Origin: JAHEFT01 sp963766195
GTDB lineage: Bacteria; Pseudomonadota; Gammaproteobacteria; Xanthomonadales; SZUA-36
Assembly: GCA_963766195.1 (NCBI GenBank)
Contig: CAVXYY010000013.1
Coordinates: 13,840 to 77,839 of the forward strand
Direction of reading: 5' to 3'
Length of the DNA stretch: 64,000 nucleotides
Shown: piece by piece, positions 17,519 through 26,007 of the stretch
Position numbering within the stretch: the stretch's first letter is position 1
Layout: every line of letters begins with the position of its first letter
The notes under the pieces: model-generated
Seen by the model: the letters and a program-made list of their open reading frames with translations, nothing else
Database searches by the model: none
What the model was told of the DNA's origin: nothing
Program-made: the position numbers and the translations under genes

Positions 17519-18536
17519 CGATCTGCAGGGCGTCAGTCAGAAGCGCCACCAGCTCCGGGTAAGTATTCCGGTCCAGCAGGCTTAGCGCCTTGTGGCCGGA
17601 AAGTTGTTTCACCAACGCAATCGCCGCTGTCGTATTGGCGGCCGGACCGCTGACCAGGTCGGCTTTCAGTCCCTTGCCAAACGCGGTTTGTACGCCAAGA
17701 ACTGCGTAGGGGTCGGAAGCGCACAGCACGGTAAACCGGTTCAGGTGGCGAAGGTATTCAATCACGGTCCCTCCGTTGTAGGGTTCCAGGGGTGAGGCGC
17801 CCGACTCAGCCACCAGGACGTCGGCGTTGCAGGCGGCGATCTTCGACAGCATCAATTCAAGGGCTTGCCTGAATTGCGGCTCCGGGCAGACCGTGGACGG
17901 CAGGCCGGCGTCAACGAAGTCGAACACGCTGGTGGCGCCGGCGTCACGGAAGGTCAGGATATCGCGGTAGCGTGCTGCTCCCGTCAGTTTGGCTGCAACG
18001 ACGTTAAGTCCCAGGTAGTTCAAGGCCCGGATAATGACCTGTCCCGCACTGGTTTTGCCCGCCGACATGGACGTACCGATGATCAGGATGACCGGAATAT
18101 CGAGCTCGCGGTGGGCAACGGGCTGCACGAAATCCATCATGCCCAGTTTTTTACCGTCCCGTGTCACGTGACCCAGGTACTCGAACCGCATCAGGTCGGG
18201 CAGCATGGGTGAGATCGAGGTCGCCTTGCCAAGCAGTCCGGCGCTGGTCAAGGCCTCCAGTTCCCGGTCAGCGCCAATTTCCCTCCAGTCGCCAACGCCT
18301 TCAAGTGTTGCGGCCCTTTTACCCAGCGCACCAACCAGCAAGTCGCCGCGGACCATGTCCACCATGCGCCCCGATTTCGTTTCACATTCCCACAGCCGGT
18401 TTCGTTTGCCCGTGGCCCGTCCGACGACAAAGTCGCCGGTTTCCCACTCGCCCCGGTCCAGTTTGACCGTTTTGAACGGGTGGACCCAGAGATCGGAGCA
18501 CCGGGTGACCGAGGTGAAGAAATAATGTGGTTTCAT
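17514..18536 (-). CDS. P-loop nucleotide-binding protein of unknown function
   Basis: A 340-residue protein. The C-terminal half carries a Walker A loop in ILIIGTSMSAGKTSAGQVI and continues KLTGAARYRDILTFRDAGA, then VLVAESGASPLEPYNGGTV and VLCASDPYAVLGVQ, a layout like SIMIBI-type or DUF1611-like P-loop proteins. The N-terminal ~150 residues have no motif I recognise. It is the last gene of a three-gene operon: its ATG overlaps the stop of the M20 peptidase gene by four bases. Its own stop codon is supplied by the REP-like repeat. I cannot assign a substrate. Confidence 0.75.
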   Translation of the reverse strand: MKPHYFFTSVTRCSDLWVHPFKTVKLDRGEWETGDFVVGRATGKRNRLWECETKSGRMVDMVRGDLLVGALGKRAATLEGVGDWREIGADRELEALTSAGLLGKATSISPMLPDLMRFEYLGHVTRDGKKLGMMDFVQPVAHRELDIPVILIIGTSMSAGKTSAGQVIIRALNYLGLNVVAAKLTGAARYRDILTFRDAGATSVFDFVDAGLPSTVCPEPQFRQALELMLSKIAACNADVLVAESGASPLEPYNGGTVIEYLRHLNRFTVLCASDPYAVLGVQTAFGKGLKADLVSGPAANTTAAIALVKQLSGHKALSLLDRNTYPELVALLTDALQIA

Positions 18537-19720
18537 CGCGGCGTGCCCTTAAGGTTCATTGGCGGCGCCATCAGCAGCAGCGCCAACAAGGCCGTATGCT
18601 CAAGCGTTCTTCCCAGGCACAGATGTTCATGGCGCGCGTGCGCGCCATCTCCCACCGCGCCCATTCCATCCAGCGTGGCGGTGTAAAGGCTGGTGAAATT
18701 ACCGTCCGAACCCCCTCCCGCGAGGCCTTCCTCCAGCTGCAGGCCCAGTTCGCTGCCCAGGCGGCAGGCCATGCGCCAGAGCTGGCGGTTGGCCGGTGTC
18801 TTTTCCATTGCGGGGCGGCCAAAGCCTCCCTCGATTTCCAGCGAGGTTCCCCGGGTCGAAGGCTGGAGCGCCCGGATGGCGGCCTCGACCCGGTCGGCGT
18901 CCGCCTGTCCCGCCACACGGACATCCACCACTGCCTCGCTGCGTGGGGCAACCACGTTGGGTCTCAGGCCGCCGTCGATGGTGCCCACGTTTACCGTCAC
19001 TCCCCGGTCGAAGTCATTGAGCGCGAACAAGGCCTGGATGACGTGTGAAAGTTCAAGGATCGCGCTGGCTCCGGCGCCCGGGTCGAGCCCGGCGTGGGCG
19101 GCTTCGCCGATCACGGTTATCGTGAAGCGGCCGATGCCCTTACGCGCGGTCTTGAGGCGTCCCGCGGGGCCCAGCGAGGGTTCCAGCACGAAAACCCGGT
19201 CCATGTGCGGTGCAAGCGATTCGATGTACCGGCGGCTCTCACGGCTGCCGATTTCCTCGTCCGAGTTGAGGAAAACATGCGGCGTGACCGCCGGCTCAAG
19301 ATCGAAGTGTTGCAGGGTCTCGATCGCCAGCAAGGACTGGGCAATCCCCCCCTTCATGTCGTAAACACCAGGCCCCCGGACGACGTCGCCCTCCTGTTCG
19401 AAGGGCATATCAGCCAGGGTTCCCAGGGGCCAGACCGTGTCGTAATGACCCAGCATCAACTGCGAGGGCCTCCCGGGCCGGCGCTTGCCGGGCCGGGCGT
19501 GCAGCATGCCGCCGCTGCTGTGCCCGGGAATCCGGTGCAGATGAAAATCCAGGCGTTCGAATTCCGCGGCAATAACTTCCCGTATCTCGATCTGGGCGCC
19601 GGGCCGATCGGACGGCGATTCGGCCACCGTCATCCTGCGTAAAAGGCGCACCAGGTCCTCCCGCTTGCTGAGCAGATGAGTCAGAATGTCCTTCGCGGCC
19701 GGTATGGTCTGATTGTTCAT
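18533..19720 (-). CDS. M20 family metallopeptidase (CPG2/ArgE-like)
   Basis: A 395-residue zinc exopeptidase-type hydrolase. Metal ligands are visible as LMLGHYDTVWPLG (His), PGVYDMKGGIAQSL (bridging Asp) and FLNSDEEIGSRESR (catalytic Glu and neighbour). The order and the TVWPLG motif match the glutamate carboxypeptidase (CPG2) group, which removes C-terminal Glu or N-acyl groups from amino acids. There is no signal peptide, so it acts in the cytosol. It overlaps the P-loop gene (ATGA) and follows a flavin-reductase-like gene by 37 bp. The true substrate is unknown. Confidence 0.9.
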   Translation of the reverse strand: MNNQTIPAAKDILTHLLSKREDLVRLLRRMTVAESPSDRPGAQIEIREVIAAEFERLDFHLHRIPGHSSGGMLHARPGKRRPGRPSQLMLGHYDTVWPLGTLADMPFEQEGDVVRGPGVYDMKGGIAQSLLAIETLQHFDLEPAVTPHVFLNSDEEIGSRESRRYIESLAPHMDRVFVLEPSLGPAGRLKTARKGIGRFTITVIGEAAHAGLDPGAGASAILELSHVIQALFALNDFDRGVTVNVGTIDGGLRPNVVAPRSEAVVDVRVAGQADADRVEAAIRALQPSTRGTSLEIEGGFGRPAMEKTPANRQLWRMACRLGSELGLQLEEGLAGGGSDGNFTSLYTATLDGMGAVGDGAHARHEHLCLGRTLEHTALLALLLMAPPMNLKGTPR

Positions 19721-19757
19721 ACTGGGTTTCCGAACCGTTCGCCTGCTGCGCCTGTGC

Positions 19758-20354
19758 CTATTTCTTCATTCCGGCCGGAAATGGAAATGTGAGGCTCCGT
19801 TCGATGATCGCGAACCTGCCCGGGTGAATATAGGCCAGCAAGGGGGCGTTATGGATCAGGGCCTGGTCTCCCCCTTCGTGAATTCGTTCTGAATCCTCGG
19901 CCACCCTGGCGGCGACGACCCGGCCAATGATCAGGCTGTTGACGCCAAAATCGTCGATGATGCGGTCCAGTTCGCACTCAAGGTACATGTATCCGCCTTC
20001 GACCAGCACGCCATCGACTGTTTTTGCAGGGAAGACAGGTAAAACGGATAGCACAGGCTTGTCGTCATCCTCTCCGCAGCGGGGGGATGCGGCGAGGCTG
20101 GTCAGAACCAGCTGATCCGGCCTTGGATAAGAGATCGTAAATATGCCGGTGCGTCGGACATTTGCATACGTGTGGTGCCTGGGGGTACAGACAAATGCAA
20201 AATAATTTTCCCAGCCCATGGGCATCGCCATGTGCTTGGGGGCGAGATCGTGACTGCCGTCAACTTCACGGGTGCCCACCAACACCAGCGGCGCCAGCCA
20301 GAAAAACCGGTCCCAGACGGGCCGGCTGACATCCAGTTCGACCAGGTTTTGCAC
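19758..20354 (-). CDS. Flavin reductase-like FMN-binding protein
   Basis: A 198-residue protein of the flavin reductase split-barrel fold. LVLVGTREVDGSHDLAPKHMAMPMG near the N-terminus and NYFAFVCTPRHHTYANVRRTGIFTISYP are the FMN-binding segments; SLIIGRVVAARV follows. Such proteins either reduce FMN for a monooxygenase or use bound FMN on their own. It is the first gene of the minus-strand operon ahead of the M20 peptidase. No monooxygenase gene is nearby, so a partner cannot be named. Confidence 0.82.
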   Translation of the reverse strand: MQNLVELDVSRPVWDRFFWLAPLVLVGTREVDGSHDLAPKHMAMPMGWENYFAFVCTPRHHTYANVRRTGIFTISYPRPDQLVLTSLAASPRCGEDDDKPVLSVLPVFPAKTVDGVLVEGGYMYLECELDRIIDDFGVNSLIIGRVVAARVAEDSERIHEGGDQALIHNAPLLAYIHPGRFAIIERSLTFPFPAGMKK

Positions 20355-20556
20355 GGCTTTATCCTCCTGCCAGAGGCGCTGCCATTAACCCAGTTTCCAG
20401 CCTACTCTGCCGATGAAGCGCTTGCCTTGATCTGGGGCAGGAAGAGCCGGACCCCAAAGTGACACAAATGAGTGACGCAAAAGGGCGCCCCTCCCTCCGC
20501 CCCGCTCTCCCGGGATCAATTGCCGTCGGGTGAATGACCGTTTGTTGACGCCCGGA

Positions 20557-20585
20557 CTGACCGCAGTCGTCCTTTCCGGTACTAT
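20557..20585 (+). promoter_or_regulatory. Candidate promoter upstream of dsbD; 20355-20681 otherwise non-coding
   Basis: CTGACC and TACTAT hexamers are separated by 17 bases, giving an acceptable sigma-70-type arrangement about 95 bases before the dsbD ATG. The gap from 20355 to 20681 separates two divergent transcription units. An open frame continues upstream of dsbD to 20586, but its translation has no signal-like or conserved sequence. I see no RNA gene or repeat in this gap. Confidence 0.35.
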
Positions 20586-20681
20586 TTGCCGAATGAACAT
20601 ACGTTCCCCTGGCGGGTCTATGCATCTCCGGGAGCGATGTTTCGAATGGCGTCAACAGGACCTATGCAGCGGACCGAGTCA

Positions 20682-22970
20682 ATGAAATATAAAACCATCA
20701 CGTGGATTGGCGTTCTTCTCGGCCTGTTGGCCATGCCGCCGGCACAGGCTATCGAGTTTGACGAGGTCCGGAATTTCGAGGACGTTTTTGTCATTTCGGC
20801 AACTGCACCCGCCCGGGATCGCGTAGAAGTTCACTGGGAAATCGCCGAAGGCTACTACCTGTACAACAACAAATTCCTTCGGTTCACGTCCGCCACGGAT
20901 GGAGTCGCTGCCGGGGAGCCCAGGATCCCGAACGGTGAAATGAGTTTTGACGACCTGCTGGGCGAAGAGGTTGAAAAATACCATGGTGAACTGACCGTTG
21001 TCCTGCCGCTGGATTCGGTAGCCAAGGGTATCCAGGCCGTGCAACTGAAGGTCCGGTCACAGGGCTGCCTCGAAAACGTGCTGTGTTACCCGCCTACCGA
21101 GCAAATTCTGGTGGTGAGTCTGCCCGGTGAGTCCGCGACAGCTGCTCCCCAGCCTGGTTTGGCCGACGATCTCTTATCCGGGTTGGGCAGGAACGATCCC
21201 CTGCTGGCTATGGACGAGCAGCCGGCGCTGGAACCCGAACAGGCATTCGTCTATGAATCCATAGGTTTCAGCGCCGATACCGCGCTGGTTCGTTTCACGG
21301 CACAACCGGGATATTACCTCTACCGGGACCAGTTTTCTTTCCGGGTGGCCGGCGATTCCGGTTTTGTGATCCGTGATGTTGCGATGCCGGAAGGCGTGGT
21401 CAAGGAAGACCCCGAATTCGGTCCGGTCGAGGTCTATTTCGGCCAGATAGAAGTGCCGGTGCGCTTCAACCGGCCGGCGGGGGCCGCCGTTGAGATCGAG
21501 CTGGAGGCGGATTTTCAGGGGTGCCGGGATGGTGATATCTGTTATCCGCCGATGTCGCGCTCCGCGATATTCCAGATGCCTGCCGCACCGGCCGCCATCG
21601 GTCAGCTGCGTCCCCCGGAGCCTGCGGCCGGGAGTCAGGGAGCCGCCGGCACAGCCCCTGTCAGCGAACAGGATCAGCTGGCAACGCTGCTGACACGCAA
21701 GCCGGTTCAGGCCTTGTTCGCTTTTTTCCTGGCCGGCTTATTGCTGGCTTTTACACCGTGTGTTTTCCCGATGGTGCCTATCCTGTCCGGAATTATCGTG
21801 GGCCAGGGAAGCCGTCTCACGACCTTACGGGCGTTCTGGCTGTCGCTGGTGTATGTGCTGGCCATGGCGGTGACTTATACCGCTGCCGGGGTGCTGGCCG
21901 GACTGTTCGGACAAAATCTGCAGGCGGTGTTCCAGAATCCATGGATCATCAGCGCATTCGTCGTGATCTTCGTGCTACTGGCGCTGTCCATGTTTGGTTT
22001 CTATGAGCTTCAGCTGCCCGGACGGCTGCAGACGCGACTGGCGGAAGCCAGCAACCAGCAACAGGGCGGGCAACTCTGGGGCGTCGCCGTGATGGGATTT
22101 CTTTCCGCGCTGATCGTGGGACCCTGCGTGGCGCCTCCGCTGATGGCCGCCCTGATCGTCATCGGCTCGTCCGGCGACGCTTTCCTGGGTGGGGCTGCCC
22201 TGTTTTCACTCTCGATGGGCATGGGCTTGCCGCTGCTGATTTTTGGTGTTTCGGCAGGAAAGCTGGTGCCCAGGGCCGGGGCCTGGATGAACGCGGTCAA
22301 AGCCGTATTCGGCGTTGGTTTGCTGGCGATCGCCATCTGGATGCTGGAACGGATCGTATCGGGCACGCTGATCATGCTGTTGTGGGGCATGCTGGCGATC
22401 GCCTGCGGCATTTACCTGGGTGCGTTTGAGCGCATCGAAACGGGGTCGCCGGGTTGGAAACGCCTTTGGAAGTCGCTGGGTGTAGTGCTGCTGGTGCTGG
22501 GTATCCTCGAACTGGTCGGCGCCGCTGCGGGGGGGGACGACTGGCTGCGGCCATTGGCGGGATTGAAAGCCGGTGCAGCGGGAACCCCGGCCGTGGAACA
22601 TGCCGAGTTCCGGCAAATCAAGTCCGTGGAAGACCTGGAGCAATCGCTTTCGCAGGCCGGAGCAAGGGGTGAGCATACCATGCTGGATTTTTATGCCGAC
22701 TGGTGCGTCGAATGCAAACGCATGGAACGCAACACGTTTCCCGATCCAGGAGTCCAGGCCCTGCTCGACCGTTTCCAGTTGCTCCAGACAGACGTCACAG
22801 CCAATGATGACACGGACCAGCGGTTGATGAAGGCGTTCGGGATCATCGGTCCGCCCGCCATCCTGTTCTTCAACCAGAACGGCGTGGAAATGAAAGCCTG
22901 GCGCCTGGTGGGCTATTTCGATCCGGATGAGTTCTCCAGCCATCTGCAACAGGTGCTCGACGCGCAGTGA
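20682..22970 (+). CDS. dsbD: Thiol:disulfide interchange protein DsbD with duplicated N-terminal domain
   Basis: Carries reducing power from cytosolic thioredoxin to periplasmic substrates. Of 762 residues, 1-24 are a signal peptide (ending MPPAQA). Two successive periplasmic alpha domains follow, one with CLENVLCYPP and one with CRDGDICYPP, each with its cysteine pair. The membrane domain has FTPCVFPMVPILSG and VGPCVAPPLMAALIV, the two cysteines of the beta domain. The C-terminal thioredoxin-like domain has DFYADWCVECKRME. E. coli DsbD (~565 residues) has one alpha domain, so this one is longer by a domain. ATG 20682 is chosen for the signal peptide. The stop overlaps the next gene (GTGA). 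Confidence 0.95.
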   Translation: MKYKTITWIGVLLGLLAMPPAQAIEFDEVRNFEDVFVISATAPARDRVEVHWEIAEGYYLYNNKFLRFTSATDGVAAGEPRIPNGEMSFDDLLGEEVEKYHGELTVVLPLDSVAKGIQAVQLKVRSQGCLENVLCYPPTEQILVVSLPGESATAAPQPGLADDLLSGLGRNDPLLAMDEQPALEPEQAFVYESIGFSADTALVRFTAQPGYYLYRDQFSFRVAGDSGFVIRDVAMPEGVVKEDPEFGPVEVYFGQIEVPVRFNRPAGAAVEIELEADFQGCRDGDICYPPMSRSAIFQMPAAPAAIGQLRPPEPAAGSQGAAGTAPVSEQDQLATLLTRKPVQALFAFFLAGLLLAFTPCVFPMVPILSGIIVGQGSRLTTLRAFWLSLVYVLAMAVTYTAAGVLAGLFGQNLQAVFQNPWIISAFVVIFVLLALSMFGFYELQLPGRLQTRLAEASNQQQGGQLWGVAVMGFLSALIVGPCVAPPLMAALIVIGSSGDAFLGGAALFSLSMGMGLPLLIFGVSAGKLVPRAGAWMNAVKAVFGVGLLAIAIWMLERIVSGTLIMLLWGMLAIACGIYLGAFERIETGSPGWKRLWKSLGVVLLVLGILELVGAAAGGDDWLRPLAGLKAGAAGTPAVEHAEFRQIKSVEDLEQSLSQAGARGEHTMLDFYADWCVECKRMERNTFPDPGVQALLDRFQLLQTDVTANDDTDQRLMKAFGIIGPPAILFFNQNGVEMKAWRLVGYFDPDEFSSHLQQVLDAQ

Positions 22971-23530
22971 GGAAAAACCTCCTGGTCGTGACCCTGGTGG
23001 CGCTGATGGCGGCCACCGGCGGTTATTTTTTTGCGATGCTCATGAACCCTGTAGATTCGCCGGCGCCAACCCCGGCGGATTTTACGCCAGGGCCGGCAGG
23101 TAATGACCTGGTGGGCGGGCGGCGCCCGGATTTCACGCTGCACGATACCCTGGGAAATCCGGTTTCGGCCGGCGATTTCGATGGTCATGTCTGGCTGGCT
23201 AACTTCTGGGCAACCTGGTGCGCACCGTGCGTGGAAGAAATGCCGATGCTGTCGCGGCTCCAGCAGGAATATGCAAACGAAGGGTTAATCATCGTCGGGA
23301 TTGCCCTGGATGATGCGTTGCGTGCCGGTGAATTTGCCGAAGACCTGGGGATTGATTATCCCATCCTGGTCGGCAAAACGGATGTTGTGCTTGCGGGGCG
23401 GCGATTCGGCAACGCCACCGGCATGCTGCCTTTCAGCGTATTGATTGACGCCGGCGGCATCATTCGCTGGACGCATCTCGGGGCCTTGTCCCGGGAACAG
23501 CTTGAAACGGAAATCCGGTTGCTCCGCTAA
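22967..23530 (+). CDS. Periplasmic TlpA/ResA-type thioredoxin
   Basis: A 187-residue membrane-anchored thiol oxidoreductase. An N-terminal hydrophobic helix (LLVVTLVALMAATGGYFFAML) is followed by a linker and a TlpA-like domain: GGRRPDFTLHDTLGNPV, WLANFWATWCAPCVEEMPML with the WCAPC active site, and GMLPFSVLIDAGG with the cis-proline. The GTG start overlaps the dsbD stop by four bases, so the two are translationally coupled and the protein is a likely client that DsbD keeps reduced. Its targets might be cytochrome c haem-ligation thiols; nothing in the window settles that. Confidence 0.92.
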   Translation: MRKNLLVVTLVALMAATGGYFFAMLMNPVDSPAPTPADFTPGPAGNDLVGGRRPDFTLHDTLGNPVSAGDFDGHVWLANFWATWCAPCVEEMPMLSRLQQEYANEGLIIVGIALDDALRAGEFAEDLGIDYPILVGKTDVVLAGRRFGNATGMLPFSVLIDAGGIIRWTHLGALSREQLETEIRLLR

Positions 23531-23661
23531 CCGTTACAGGCCGTAAAAATACTGCTTAAAATCCGTTAAAAATCTGCTAATTTGTAGTCATTTGTGCCGA
23601 TCTTGTGGACAAATTGGCTGAATTCGGGCAGAATTTTCCTCCCTGAAAGAGGGCTTTCCCG

Positions 23662-24102
23662 ATGGCGCGTATTCTGGTTCTTAACGGTCCCAATCTCAAT
23701 CTTCTTGGCAGCAGAGAACCGGACCAGTACGGCTACCGTACCCTGGAAGAGATCATGGAAGAGGTCACCCGGTTCGCGGGCGCTTGCGGCCATGAGCTGC
23801 AGCATGTCCAGGAAAACAGCGAAGGCGTGCTGGTCGAGGCCATCCACAAGGCAGCGGCCGACGAGGTTGATTACATCATCTTCAATCCTGCAGGCTATAC
23901 ACATACCAGCGTCGCCCTGAGAGACGCGCTACTGGCGGTCCGGATTCCCTTCATCGAGGTTCACCTGTCTGCGGTGGCCGCCCGGGAACCGTTCCGACAG
24001 ATTTCTTATTTTTCAGACATCGCCATCGGCGTGATCAGCGGGTTTCATGGCGAAAGCTATATGCTGGCCACGCAAGCCATCATCAATCTAACCGAACTCT
24101 AA
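23662..24102 (+). CDS. aroQ: 3-dehydroquinate dehydratase, type II
   Basis: Third step of the shikimate pathway: 3-dehydroquinate to 3-dehydroshikimate; dodecameric cytosolic enzyme. The 146 residues match the type II family: ILVLNGPNLNLLGSREPDQYG with the catalytic tyrosine and lid arginine, ENSEGVLVEAIH, IIFNPAGYTHTSVALRDAL and the catalytic histidine in FIEVHLS. It heads the aroQ-accB-accC order that is widespread in gammaproteobacteria, 42 bp before accB. Confidence 0.97.
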   Translation: MARILVLNGPNLNLLGSREPDQYGYRTLEEIMEEVTRFAGACGHELQHVQENSEGVLVEAIHKAAADEVDYIIFNPAGYTHTSVALRDALLAVRIPFIEVHLSAVAAREPFRQISYFSDIAIGVISGFHGESYMLATQAIINLTEL

Positions 24103-24144
24103 TAACCTGGTAGCCGGGACGGCGCCCCGGCAGGAGCGGAACGA

Positions 24145-24621
24145 GTGGATATCAGAAAGATAAAGAAACTCATTGAATTGCTGGAAGAGTCCAGCCTCAC
24201 CGAAATGGAAATCGTTGAAGGTGAGGAATCGGTGCGCCTGAGCCGGGCTGGCGTAATCAATCAGCCCCATGCACACCATGCTTTCCCCGCCGGTGTGCCA
24301 ATGGCAGCCGCAGCTTTACCCATGGCGCCCGGGTCCCCGCTCTCCGCAGCGACTGAAGCAGCAGCGGAAAGCCCTGCCATTCCCGAAGGTGAACAGGTTC
24401 GTTCTCCCATGGTAGGCACTTTTTTTGCGTCTCCCAGCCCGGAAGCAGGGCCCTTCGTATCGCTGGGTCAAAAAGTCACGCAGGGCGAGACCATGTGCAT
24501 CATCGAAGCGATGAAAATGTTCAACCAGATCGAGGCGGAGGTATCCGGAACCGTGGTTGCGATACTGGTGGAAAACGGTCAGCCGGTTGAATTCGATCAA
24601 CCGCTTTTCGTGATCCGGTAA
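24145..24621 (+). CDS. accB: Biotin carboxyl carrier protein of acetyl-CoA carboxylase
   Basis: Carries biotin between the carboxylase and transferase parts of acetyl-CoA carboxylase. It has 158 residues, with GTG start behind CAGGAGC. The N-terminal MDIRKIKKLIELLEESSLTEMEI (as translated) is typical; an Ala/Pro-rich hinge lies at ~45-80. The C-terminal biotinyl domain has SPMVGTFFASPSPEA and the modified lysine in CIIEAMKMFNQIEAE. It is 19 bp ahead of accC and certainly co-transcribed with it. Confidence 0.97.
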   Translation: MDIRKIKKLIELLEESSLTEMEIVEGEESVRLSRAGVINQPHAHHAFPAGVPMAAAALPMAPGSPLSAATEAAAESPAIPEGEQVRSPMVGTFFASPSPEAGPFVSLGQKVTQGETMCIIEAMKMFNQIEAEVSGTVVAILVENGQPVEFDQPLFVIR

Positions 24622-24640
24622 TCAATCAGAGGTTCCTTGA

Positions 24641-25996
24641 ATGGCCGTTCTCGAAAAAATCGTTATCGCAAATCGCGGTGAAATTGCGCTTCGAATTCTT
24701 CGTGCCTGCCACGCCATGGGGATCAAGACGGTAGCGCTGCATTCAACTGTCGATCGCAACCTGAAGCATGTCGCCATGGCGGATGAGTCGGTATGTATCG
24801 GGCCTGCGCCCGCTTCGGAAAGCTACCTCAATGTTCCGGCAATCATCGCGGCGACCGAAGTAACCGATGCCGTGGCAATCCATCCCGGCTACGGGTTCCT
24901 GGCTGAAAACGCCGATTTCGCAGAACGGGTTGAGCAAAGCGGTTTCATTTTCATTGGCCCGAGGCCGGAAACCATCCGGCTGATGGGTGACAAGGTCTCT
25001 GCGATCAAGGCGATGAAGGAAGCAGGGGTGCCCTGCGTACCCGGTTCCGACGGGCCGCTGCCGGAAGACCCCAACGAGTGCAAGCAGATTGCCCGGGCTG
25101 TCGGCTACCCGGTCATCATCAAGGCATCGGCCGGTGGAGGTGGGCGCGGCATGCGCGTGGTCAACACCGAAGCGCACCTGATTAATGCACTGCAGCTCAC
25201 CCGGCAGGAGGCGAAAAGCGCTTTCGGAGATGACACGGTTTACCTGGAGAAATTCCTCGAAAACCCACGGCACATCGAAATCCAGGTTTTGGCGGATCAG
25301 CATGGTAATGCCATTCACCTGGGTGAGCGGGACTGCTCCAGTCAACGCCGGCACCAAAAGGTCATCGAAGAAGCGCCGGCGCCGGGAATCACGCCCGAAC
25401 AACGCAACGAAATCGGCATGTCCTGCGTCGAGGCATGCAAGCGGATTGGCTATCGTGGCGCCGGCACTTTTGAGTTTTTATACGATAACGGTCATTTCTA
25501 CTTCATCGAAATGAACACCCGGATCCAGGTTGAACACCCGGTAACGGAGCGCATCACCGGTGTCGACCTGGTTCGTGAACAGATCCTGATAGCCGCCGGA
25601 GACCGCCTCTCGCATAGCCAGAAGGACATCCAGATTCGCGGCCACGCCGTTGAATGCCGGATTAACGCCGAGGACCCGGTAACTTTCCTGCCCTGCCCGG
25701 GCCTGATCAAAGGATTTCATGCACCCGGAGGTCCCGGCATACGGACGGAATCCCACGTATACGATGGTTACCGCGTGCCGCCCAATTACGACTCGATGAT
25801 CGGCAAGATCATCGCACACGGTGAAAACCGCGAAATGGCCATAGCCCGGATGCGGGTTGCCCTCGATGAAATGGTGCTCAACGGCATCAAGACCAATGTG
25901 CCGTTGCATAAATGGTTCCTGTGGGACCGGGGCTTTCTGCGTGGCGGCTTTAACATCCATTACCTGGAAAAGCGCATCGAAGAGCGTAAAGTCTGA
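24641..25996 (+). CDS. accC: Biotin carboxylase subunit of acetyl-CoA carboxylase
   Basis: ATP-grasp enzyme that carboxylates biotin on AccB in the first step of fatty acid synthesis. The 451 residues show the family start KIVIANRGEIALRILRACH, HPGYGFLAENADFA, the glycine-rich loop IIKASAGGGGRGMRVV, EKFLENPRHIEIQVLAD, SSQRRHQKVIEEAPAP and the catalytic FYFIEMNTRIQVEHPVTE. Nothing is missing. It ends 11 bp before prmA. Confidence 0.98.
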   Translation: MAVLEKIVIANRGEIALRILRACHAMGIKTVALHSTVDRNLKHVAMADESVCIGPAPASESYLNVPAIIAATEVTDAVAIHPGYGFLAENADFAERVEQSGFIFIGPRPETIRLMGDKVSAIKAMKEAGVPCVPGSDGPLPEDPNECKQIARAVGYPVIIKASAGGGGRGMRVVNTEAHLINALQLTRQEAKSAFGDDTVYLEKFLENPRHIEIQVLADQHGNAIHLGERDCSSQRRHQKVIEEAPAPGITPEQRNEIGMSCVEACKRIGYRGAGTFEFLYDNGHFYFIEMNTRIQVEHPVTERITGVDLVREQILIAAGDRLSHSQKDIQIRGHAVECRINAEDPVTFLPCPGLIKGFHAPGGPGIRTESHVYDGYRVPPNYDSMIGKIIAHGENREMAIARMRVALDEMVLNGIKTNVPLHKWFLWDRGFLRGGFNIHYLEKRIEERKV

Positions 25997-26007
25997 CAGT
26001 TTTTCAA

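Noticed and set aside
24625..24640. ATCAGAGGTTCCT shared between the accB-accC gap and the cphB-cphA gap as a common operator
   Set aside because: In accC the string includes the ribosome-binding AGAGG and is not palindromic there; a 13-base match is weak evidence.
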